In this document: positions 8,046 through 14,276 of the stretch, in pieces | Position numbering within the stretch: position 1 is the stretch's first letter | Layout: every line of letters starts with the position of its first letter | NCBI GenBank assembly: GCA_964429355.1 | Contig: CAYSCH010000133.1 | Span: 1-21,781 of the forward strand | Reading direction: 5' to 3' | Source of the DNA: JAAYAY01 sp964429355 | GTDB lineage: Bacteria; Planctomycetota; Planctomycetia; Pirellulales; Thermoguttaceae | DNA length: 21,781 bases | Notes under the pieces: model-generated | Told to the model about the DNA's origin: nothing | Seen by the model: only the letters and a program-made list of their open reading frames with translations | The model's database searches: none | Program-made: the position numbers and the translations under genes

Positions 8046-8074
8046 TTGAATACCGCCCGCTGGCGGTATACGAT
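8046..8074 (+). promoter_or_regulatory. Candidate promoter and operator of the toxin-antitoxin operon
   Basis: TTGAAT (8046-8051) and TACGAT (8069-8074) are 17 bases apart, each matching a sigma70-type box at 4 of 6 positions. A perfect inverted repeat ATACCGCC-cgct-GGCGGTAT (8050-8069) fills the spacer. Toxin-antitoxin operons usually repress themselves through such palindromes, so operator occlusion of the promoter is the simplest reading. The start codon follows 43 bases after the -10 box. The promoter call is inference; the inverted repeat is exact. Confidence 0.55.
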
Positions 8075-8116
8075 CGAAATGACAACCCGTCCCTTGGGTA
8101 TATTTGGAGTGTGATC

Positions 8117-8335
8117 ATGTCGTTTTCCCTGCCATTGGATCAGATGACCACGGCTGACAAACTGCGGGTGATTGAGGAAGTGTGGGACGATCTCTGCCGA
8201 AATCCCGCGAGCGTGCCTTCACCTCCATGGCATGAAGAGACGCTCCGCCAACGAGAAGCTCGCGTCGAATCAGGAGCAGTCGAGTTCACCGATTGGTCGC
8301 AAGCCAAGAAGGAAATCCGGGATGCGGTCCAATGA
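8117..8335 (+). CDS. Antitoxin, addiction module component (TIGR02574 type)
   Basis: 72 residues. It matches the short acidic family of putative addiction-module components (Unstab_antitox) that pair with RelE/ParE-type toxins: an N-terminal segment LPLDQMTTADKLRVIEEVWDD, a central PSPPWHEETLRQREA motif and a C-terminal toxin-wrapping tail with DWSQAKKEIRDAV. The ATG at 8117 is supported by GGAG at 8106-8109 with a 7-base spacer; the open frame upstream to 8003 runs through the promoter/operator. Its stop overlaps the toxin start (ATGA, 8332-8335), so the two are translated in a coupled way. The protein should neutralise the toxin and, by analogy, may repress the operon. Confidence 0.88.
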   Translation: MSFSLPLDQMTTADKLRVIEEVWDDLCRNPASVPSPPWHEETLRQREARVESGAVEFTDWSQAKKEIRDAVQ

Positions 8336-8622
8336 AGGTGAGAATTCTCGACGAGGCCAAAGCAGACCTTGTTGTCGGTTTCAGATTCTATGAACAACAG
8401 TCGCCCGGCCTGGGTGATTATTTTCTCGACTCGTTGTTTGCCGACATCGACTCACTACAAGTCTACGGTGGAATTCACGAGCGAGCATTCGGCTATCAAC
8501 GCCTCCTCGCCAAACGGTTTCCTTTTGCCGTCTACTACCGTGTCGAGAATAACGAGGTTCGAGTACGCGCCGTTCTCGATTGCCGTCGCGACCCCGCATG
8601 GATTTATGCACGATTGTCCTGA
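8332..8622 (+). CDS. RelE/ParE-family toxin
   Basis: 96 residues. It has the length and pattern of the ParE/RelE toxin fold: an N-terminal strand VRILDEAKADL, two helices (about residues 8-40, ending LFADIDSLQ), then the beta-sheet core with GYQRLLAKRFPFAVYYRVEN and VRVRAVLDCRRDPAWI at the C-terminus. RelE members cut mRNA on the ribosome, ParE members poison gyrase; the sequence read by eye does not decide between them. The start is fixed by the ATGA overlap with the antitoxin. The stop lies 7 bases from the rtcB stop on the other strand, so the two transcripts must overlap or end very close together. Confidence 0.88.
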   Translation: MKVRILDEAKADLVVGFRFYEQQSPGLGDYFLDSLFADIDSLQVYGGIHERAFGYQRLLAKRFPFAVYYRVENNEVRVRAVLDCRRDPAWIYARLS

Positions 8623-8629
8623 TTAGTAG

Positions 8630-10093
8630 TCAACCCTTCACCACACCCAATGGCCGCAACCGCGCGACTTTTTTCGCCAATCCTGCGCGGTGGACGACGT
8701 CGACGACGAGGCTCACGTCCTTGTAGGCGTCGGGTTGCTCTTCGGCGAGCCCCTTCCAGCTTCGGCACCTGGCCACGATCCCCTGCTCGGCCAATTCGCG
8801 ATCGATCCGCCGGCCCTGGGCGTGTTTGATGGCGGCCGTGCGGCTCATTACCCGTCCGGCTCCGTGGCAACTGCTGCCGAAAGAGCGCTCCATGGAACCC
8901 GGCTGACCTGCGAGGACCCAACTTGCGGTTCCCATGTCGCCGGGGATGATCACGGGCTGGCCGATGTGCTTGTAGCGGTCGGGAGTCTCTCGATGCCCGG
9001 CGGGGAAGGCGCGGGTGGCCCCCTTGCGATGGACGCAGACCTGCTTGACCTTGCCATCGACCGTGTGCTGTTCGATCTTGGCGATATTGTGGGCCACGTC
9101 GTAGACAAGATTCATCTGGAGATCTTCCCAGCTCTTGCCGAAGAACTCCTCGAAGACTTCGCGAGTCTGCCACATGAGCAATTGCCGGTTGGCCCAGGCA
9201 TAGTTGGCCGCGGCGCGCATGGCTCCGAGGTATTGCCGGCCTTCCGGGCTGTCGACGGGCGCGCAGGCCAACTGCCGGTCGGGGAGTTCAATACCGTACC
9301 TGGCGGGCACCTTGCGCATATCGCGGAGCGCGTCGTCGCAGACCTGGTAGCCCAATCCGCGGGAACCGCTGTGGATCATGACGGCGATGCCGCCTTCCAC
9401 CAGTCCCATGGCGTGTGCGGCCTGTTCGTCGACGATTTCGTCGACCACCTGGACCTCCAGGAAGTGGTTGCCCGAGCCGAGCGTTCCGCACTGGCCCTTG
9501 CCCCGTTCCATGGCCTTCTGGCTGACGGCCTGGACGTCGGCATCGTCAAAGCCGCCGCCGGCTTCCGTGCAATCCAGGTCGCCGTCGGTGGCGAGCCCCT
9601 TCGTCTTGAGGAACTTGGAGCCGCCCCGCAGCAGGCCCAGCATATCCTTGCCTCGGAAATCGTAAGGACCGCTCTTGCCCACCCCGGCCGGAATCCGCCC
9701 GAACAACAGGTTGGTCACCCCTTCGATCCGCCCCTTCAGATCGTCCTGCATCAGGTTCGTTCGCACCAAACGCACCCCGCAGTTGATATCATAACCCACG
9801 CCGCCGGGCGAGATCACGCCGTCTTCTTGAGGATCGGTGGCGCAGACACCGCCGATGCAGAACCCGTAGCCCCAGTGAATGTCGGGCATGGCCAGGCTGG
9901 CCGCCTGGATCCCGGGGAGGTGCGCCACGTTGGCCACCTGCTCCGGCGCCTGGTCGGCGCGGATCTGGTCCATGAGCCGGTCGTCGGCAAAGATCCGCCC
10001 TTCGACCCGCATTCCCGACCTGTAACCCTTGGGGATCCGCCAGACGCAGTCGTCGAGCTTCTCCAATGGTCCTGAGTAACTTCCCTTCGCCAT
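8630..10093 (-). CDS. rtcB: RNA-splicing ligase RtcB (3'-phosphate RNA ligase)
   Basis: 487 residues. Joins RNA 2',3'-cyclic phosphate or 3'-phosphate ends to 5'-OH ends using GTP and Mn2+, in tRNA or RNA repair. Seen: the metal site GGVGYDINCGVR (Asp102, Cys105), GTLGSGNH (His210), HSGSRGLG (His241), YDVAHNIAK (His335) and the guanylylation motif CVHRKGATRAFPAG (His355), ending in the family-typical VVKG. All catalytic residues I can place are intact, and the length is that of the long RtcB form rather than the roughly 408 residues of E. coli. Shine-Dalgarno AGGAA lies 8 bases before the ATG at 10093. No archease, RtcA or RtcR gene is adjacent. A strong palindrome (10115-10139) sits in its leader. 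Confidence 0.96.
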   Translation of the reverse strand: MAKGSYSGPLEKLDDCVWRIPKGYRSGMRVEGRIFADDRLMDQIRADQAPEQVANVAHLPGIQAASLAMPDIHWGYGFCIGGVCATDPQEDGVISPGGVGYDINCGVRLVRTNLMQDDLKGRIEGVTNLLFGRIPAGVGKSGPYDFRGKDMLGLLRGGSKFLKTKGLATDGDLDCTEAGGGFDDADVQAVSQKAMERGKGQCGTLGSGNHFLEVQVVDEIVDEQAAHAMGLVEGGIAVMIHSGSRGLGYQVCDDALRDMRKVPARYGIELPDRQLACAPVDSPEGRQYLGAMRAAANYAWANRQLLMWQTREVFEEFFGKSWEDLQMNLVYDVAHNIAKIEQHTVDGKVKQVCVHRKGATRAFPAGHRETPDRYKHIGQPVIIPGDMGTASWVLAGQPGSMERSFGSSCHGAGRVMSRTAAIKHAQGRRIDRELAEQGIVARCRSWKGLAEEQPDAYKDVSLVVDVVHRAGLAKKVARLRPLGVVKG

Positions 10094-10114
10094 CGCTCAT
10101 TTCCTTCGTAGTGG

Positions 10115-10139
10115 GTGACACCGGCAAGCCGGGTGTCAC
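10115..10139. repeat. Near-perfect palindrome upstream of rtcB
   Basis: GTGACACC-GGC-aa-GCC-g-GGTGTCAC: 11 base pairs with a single bulged G. On the minus strand it would form a hairpin in the rtcB leader ending 21 bases before the start codon, just ahead of the Shine-Dalgarno sequence. It could be an RNA hairpin controlling translation, an operator, or a copy of a short REP-like palindrome. Confidence 0.55.
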
Positions 10140-10176
10140 TTGCCCTATTGCCATACCAACCGGTTCAGAATTCCTA

Positions 10177-10321
10177 GAGCCGCTAACAAAACCACCGGCT
10201 GTGCACATCCGTGCCCGTGGGAAACTCGTACGTTCTGTGAGGGCTTTTCAAGAGCGGCCGGAAGAAATGAACGGCGTCTGCTGGAAAACCGGGCGTCTTC
10301 GTCATTTCTACCGGTCGCTCT
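10177..10321 (+). repeat. Dispersed intergenic repeat, copy B (most complete)
   Basis: The left half (10177-10250) is shared with copies A and D. The right half is a long inverted repeat: AGAGCGGCCGGAAGAAATGA (10251-10270) pairs with TCATTTCTACCGGTCGCTCT (10302-10321) with one A-A mismatch and one G-T pair, and a small inner stem CTGG-AAAA-CCGG lies at 10281-10292. No open reading frame or transposase is associated. It may be a REP/MITE-like element or an exported RNA hairpin. Confidence 0.7.
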
Positions 10322-10499
10322 AAGCATTTTCGCATTTTTCTGTGGACCCGCCCAGAGTGCGAAAGGTTCGGGGGGGTCCTGTACGGCGAGCGTTTATCGC
10401 AATGCTTTGGCAATCCCCTTTCCAGTCGTTACACTGGAACGGAAGGTGCCGCTTGCCGTTTGGCACCCCCAAAACCGGACCAACCTGCGAGAACCGCTC

Positions 10500-11717
10500 G
10501 TGCGAATTTCCGCTGTTCTGACCTGTCTCCCCCTTTTCGCATCGCTCACCTTTGGCCCGGCGGGGGCCGCCGAACCGGTGAGTCCGAACGGCGGGGCGGG
10601 GGCATCTGGTATCGGCCCGGCGGCGGCTGACGAGACAGACGCGAATCCCCTCGAAAAAGTGATTCACCGGATCGAGTTGTCCGATCCGGTTGCCCCCACG
10701 ATTCCGCCTCGACCCTACGAGGTAACCCAGTTGCTCGACGGGAATGGCTTTCCCACAGGTTACACTCTGTCGTTCGTGACCCATGTCTGCAACGACAACC
10801 AGTGCCTGCCGGTCGAAGTGGCCATGACATGGGACGCCCTGGGTTACTTTACCGGTCTGAGCTACCCGCGCGGCAAGCCGCTCACGAAGAAGGAGCATGT
10901 GCCCTTCACCCCCGACGACTACGCGAAGCTCGACCGGATTCTCCGGGATCGCAACTCCATTCTAAGAGACTGGTCGCTCGCCTTCCTGGAGAAGCCGCCG
11001 GAGACCGCGGGCGGGGAGAACCTGGTGGCCGGGGTCGACGCGATGACGGCCCCGACGCCGGCCACGGTGAAGGATTCGGTGATCGAAGATGCCGCCTACA
11101 CGTCGTGGGCCTTGTGGCATTGGGCCAACGGCCAGATCGTGCCAAAACTGCGCCAGATCACCGAACAGAAGTCCACGCCCGCATTTCTCAAGCACCTGCT
11201 CGCCTCAGAGGATCGGCGCCACGCCGACTACGCGCTCCAGTACCTGATCGAGCACCAACTGTCGGGCGACGAGTTCGTGGACGACGTGGTCCGCATTCTC
11301 GAAACAGGCCAGCGGGAGCAGATCACGCAAGCGATCGCGTATCTGGAAAAGGCGATTCCGGACCGGGAGAAGCTGCACGGCCGGCTCATCGAGTCCTGTG
11401 CGCGCATGCGTGCGGCCGACTGCCCCATGGTCCTGCAGCGCCTCGCCGCCGAGCCGAACCTGCCGGCGGCCACCTTGGAAGCCCTGGCGGCGCATCTGTC
11501 TGAATTGCCCTATTTTCCCGTTCACCTGACCTTGAGAATTCTCGAGCAGCGGAAGTTCACCTCGGAGAAGACCACGGCCAATGTGGCCGCCCTCCTCGAG
11601 AACAACGACTTCTTCATCGCCCGTCGAGCCTACGAGCATCTTGCGTCGCAGGCACTCGAAGCCGATATGCAGAGCCGAGTTGAGGCTTTCCGCGAGAAGA
11701 ACCACGATCGGCTGTGA
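10500..11717 (+). CDS. Secreted FMN-binding-like protein with helical-repeat C-terminus
   Basis: 405 residues from GTG 10500, chosen because it starts a signal peptide (hydrophobic residues about 4-18, cleavage near GAA/E at 24) and the upstream open frame lies in repeat copy B; GAGAA just before it is a weak ribosome site. Residues about 70-215 contain a beta-rich part (TGYTLSFVTHVCNDNQCLP, VEVAMTWDALGYFTGL) and then VDAMTAPTPATVKDSV, which resembles the D-x-S-G-A-T/S-x-T segment of FMN-binding domains but with the Gly-Ala replaced. Residues about 215-405 are alpha-helical repeats of HEAT type (ADYALQYLIEHQL, ITQAIAYLEKAI and others). Function is not established; a periplasmic redox or scaffold role is a guess. 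It converges on the second beta-helix gene. Confidence 0.8.
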   Translation: MRISAVLTCLPLFASLTFGPAGAAEPVSPNGGAGASGIGPAAADETDANPLEKVIHRIELSDPVAPTIPPRPYEVTQLLDGNGFPTGYTLSFVTHVCNDNQCLPVEVAMTWDALGYFTGLSYPRGKPLTKKEHVPFTPDDYAKLDRILRDRNSILRDWSLAFLEKPPETAGGENLVAGVDAMTAPTPATVKDSVIEDAAYTSWALWHWANGQIVPKLRQITEQKSTPAFLKHLLASEDRRHADYALQYLIEHQLSGDEFVDDVVRILETGQREQITQAIAYLEKAIPDREKLHGRLIESCARMRAADCPMVLQRLAAEPNLPAATLEALAAHLSELPYFPVHLTLRILEQRKFTSEKTTANVAALLENNDFFIARRAYEHLASQALEADMQSRVEAFREKNHDRL

Positions 11718-11846
11718 TCACGCGGGAAGGACCGCCGAGAAGGAAACCAGGCCGATGATCGTCAGCAGAATCGCCAGGGTATGCTCCGGACTGCGGATGA
11801 CGAACAACCAGCAAAGGGTCTTCGGGAATGGACAGGCGCTTGCGGA

Positions 11847-13754
11847 TTATTCTGTGGCAACCGGGCCCATGAGGGTACCGACCGGCCCGCCTCCCGGACC
11901 GAGGTCTCGACCGGGGCTATCCGGGGCGAGGCGGTAATCGCCGCCGGCTGCATCGACGAATCTCGGCTCGGCAAACAGCGAGTGCTGATCGAGTCCCGTC
12001 GTTTTCTGGTAGTCGGCGAAAGCGGCGATCTTGTCGCGGAACCAGAAGGCCGTCACGCCCTGGTCGCTGTACCAGAGGTTGTGATCCATGTCGGGCAGTG
12101 TCTTCCAACCGCTGCTNNNNNNNNNNAAGACGTTGTACTTGATTTCGACGCCGGATGTGACGGCCGTGTTACTGTAGAACATCAGGTGACTGCCATTCTG
12201 ATCCGGCCGCTGGGCGTGGGACCAGACCTTGCCGGCGTCGATGCAGGTGTTGTTGACGAAGCGGATATTCTTCGTGAGGGCCGTCTCGGGGTTATTCCAG
12301 TACTCGAAGGAGTACTCGGAGTTGCGGATGAGGTTGTTTCGGTAGGTGATATCGACCTGTTTCGATGAAGGGCCCCGCCCCTGGTTGGTGAGGGCGGCGT
12401 CGTAGACCTCCCAGATGTGGCAACCTTCGACAAGGTTGTCGTGGGCCGCTCCCCAGAACTCGATGGCGTTGCCGAATCGGACGGGTCGTCCGTTGGGAGG
12501 TGTGAATTGGTGGGCCCCGCCGATGTAGCCCAGGTCACAATTACGGATAACCAAGTGGTGCGTCTCGCCGCCGCCAAAACCGTGGGACGCTCCGTACATG
12601 ACGGCCAGGCCGTCGTAGATCACGTGATGCTTGCCGCCCTGATCGACCACATGTCCTTTCATGGCCAGTTCGATACTCTTGTGGAGCGTGGCGGGGTTTG
12701 CCGGGCAATTGAGAAAGACTCGCTGCGAAGTTGCGTCGTAGAAATACTCGTAGGGTTTCTGCAGGTCTTCCTTCGACCACTTCTTCCAGCCGCACCTGGC
12801 CCCGTGGTCGAAGATGATGTTGCCCACGTCGACCGTCAGCGGGTCCGGCATGTTGGCCATCGCCAGGTCGATGCTCTGCGGCTGGAGCTGAAGAACGGCA
12901 CCGGCGGGCAAGAGTCCGCCGAGAAGAATGTGCAGCCTGCCGGCCTTGGACGATTCGGTGACATTGAAGATGACTTTGAACTCCTCCCATTCGGCACCGA
13001 TTTCGCGAGGGAGGCCGGCCGCGATTGCGTAGGCGTTCCAGGGCGAACCGCCGGCGCGAATCGACATGGGGGGGACCTTCAGCGGCAACGTGCATCGGGC
13101 GCGGAACGTGAACTGCAGACTGGTTCCCTGCTCCACCGGCAAGGCCGGTCCCCAGATCTGGACATGGTTTGTTGCACTGCCACTGGCCGTGCAGGCGATT
13201 TGAAGTACCGCTGCGGCGGATGAGTTCTCCTGGGTTAGACGGACGCTCGCCCCTGATTCCTGGTGATGAGACCATGGACCGCGACGCAGATCGAGAACCT
13301 GTTTGCCCAGAACATACTCCAGGGGCTGGGTGGCCCAGAGATCCTGCTGGATGGAGACCCAGTCGTCCGGCCTGTGACGAGGGATAGAGCCCAGAATGCA
13401 CGGCTTGGGACCTTCGGCATAACTCGTATAGGTCACCGGCGCGCCCTCCCGGCCGCTGGCCGGGACCAGCGAACCTCGCCAGGAACGGCCGCGTCGCAGT
13501 CGGACCGTATCGCCGGGCTGGATGTCGGCCGAATTGACCCGCGCAAGAGTCTTCCAGGCCTGCTCGGGGGCGAGGCCCGTGGCAGTATCCTCTCCGGCGG
13601 ACGAGTCGACGTAATAGGTTCGTGGAGGAGTCTGGGGAACCTGGGGCGAGACAGTCTGGCCGGCAACGCACGTTGTCAGGAGGAAAACGAGCGTGGAGGC
13701 GGCCAGGGCGATTCGGTATGAACAAGAAATACTCGTGACGGCAGCATATCGCAT
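11847..13754 (-). CDS. Secreted beta-helix protein with CBM4/9-like insert, interrupted by assembly gap
   Basis: About 635 residues; 10 N at 12117-12126 hide roughly four codons, but the frame is the same on both sides. ATG 13754 follows GAGGT with a short spacer and begins a signal peptide (hydrophobic about residues 15-30, cleavage near VAG/Q). Seen in order: an N-terminal beta-helix cap with RTYYVDSSAGEDTATG and PGDTVRLRRG (residues 45-120); a jelly-roll segment at about 190-330 with LQFTFRARC and EIGAEWEEFKVIFNV, like carbohydrate-binding modules of families 4/9; then beta-helix turns (VIYDGLAV, LVIRNCDLGYIGG, LVEGCHIWEVYD, ITYRNNLIRN). The end YRLAPDSPGRDLGPGGGPVG is typical of planctomycete beta-helix proteins. 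Probable role: extracellular polysaccharide binding or cleavage, substrate unknown. Confidence 0.87.
   Translation of the reverse strand: MRYAAVTSISCSYRIALAASTLVFLLTTCVAGQTVSPQVPQTPPRTYYVDSSAGEDTATGLAPEQAWKTLARVNSADIQPGDTVRLRRGRSWRGSLVPASGREGAPVTYTSYAEGPKPCILGSIPRHRPDDWVSIQQDLWATQPLEYVLGKQVLDLRRGPWSHHQESGASVRLTQENSSAAAVLQIACTASGSATNHVQIWGPALPVEQGTSLQFTFRARCTLPLKVPPMSIRAGGSPWNAYAIAAGLPREIGAEWEEFKVIFNVTESSKAGRLHILLGGLLPAGAVLQLQPQSIDLAMANMPDPLTVDVGNIIFDHGARCGWKKWSKEDLQKPYEYFYDATSQRVFLNCPANPATLHKSIELAMKGHVVDQGGKHHVIYDGLAVMYGASHGFGGGETHHLVIRNCDLGYIGGAHQFTPPNGRPVRFGNAIEFWGAAHDNLVEGCHIWEVYDAALTNQGRGPSSKQVDITYRNNLIRNSEYSFEYWNNPETALTKNIRFVNNTCIDAGKVWSHAQRPDQNGSHLMFYSNTAVTSGVEIKYNVXXXXSSGWKTLPDMDHNLWYSDQGVTAFWFRDKIAAFADYQKTTGLDQHSLFAEPRFVDAAGGDYRLAPDSPGRDLGPGGGPVGTLMGPVATE
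12117..12126. other. Assembly gap (10 N)
   Basis: Ten unknown bases inside the beta-helix gene. Reading frame and protein character continue across it (…EIKYNV, gap, SSGWKTLPDMDHNLW…), so the true gap is near 10 bases or differs from it by a multiple of three. Confidence 0.99.
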
Positions 13755-14276
13755 GGGGGTACCTCGAAGATCCGCTTTCCGGCAGGGGTGTGCGTGTTTG
13801 GGGGGGGAGCGCTGGGCAGGTCGGCAAATATGCAGTCTAGTGGGGGGATAGGATGCCTGCAACCAGAATCGCATTGGAACCGCGGCAGTGGTTTCGCCGA
13901 GGAAGGCCAAGATGGAGCCATCGCCGGCGAACAACTGGGGGATTGCGGCTGCTGGCAGAAGCTGCCGATGCAGGCCTGAAGTGGTTTTTTGCGCCGGAGG
14001 CCACGGGCGGTCCGGGAGCTCTTGGTATCGGTCCGGGGGAGTTTCTGGAATCGGTCCGGGGGATTTCGGAATCGCCGCACGTTTTGGAATCGGCACCGAA
14101 ATCATTTGACAGGGGCCTCGCGGTGGACTACCAAAGTAGTCGGAATACATCGGCGTCGTGTGGACAGGCAACAAAACCTGACCAGGAGCTCCTCGCTCAA
14201 GGGGGAGTCTCCTGCAGCGGCGACGTGCACGGTTGGCGATTCGGTAATTGATTCTAATAGACACTGGAGGCACCCC
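13755..14276. other. Intergenic region between divergent secreted-protein genes
   Basis: 522 bases upstream of both the beta-helix gene (minus) and the SHD1 gene (plus), so it should hold both promoters; I cannot identify either with confidence. The minus-strand frame is open through it to 14288, but it is Pro/Arg-rich and repeats with the DNA repeat at 14022-14103, which argues against coding. Confidence 0.5.
14022..14103. repeat. Short degenerate tandem repeat, about 22-bp unit
   Basis: Four consecutive units begin TTGGTATCGG (14022), TCTGGAATCGG (14044), TCGGAATCG (14066) and TTGGAATCGG (14084). The first two share TCGGTCCGGGGGA exactly; the third and fourth keep only the GGAATCG core. 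It lies about 175-255 bases upstream of the SHD1 gene. Confidence 0.6.

Larger units (their letters stand above)
10094..10499. other. Intergenic region with a palindrome and repeat copy B
   Basis: 406 bases between divergent rtcB and the gene starting at 10500. It holds the 10115-10139 palindrome and repeat copy B (10177-10321). The plus-strand frame of the downstream gene is open back to ATG 10140, but that stretch is the repeat itself and does not look like protein. Confidence 0.6.

Noticed and set aside
8690..10075. Plus-strand open frame (461 codons) over rtcB
   Set aside because: Antisense shadow of rtcB, which has all catalytic motifs.
10140..10499. N-terminal extension of the FMN-binding-like protein to ATG 10140
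   Set aside because: The extension translates repeat copy B and lies ahead of a proper signal peptide beginning at GTG 10500.
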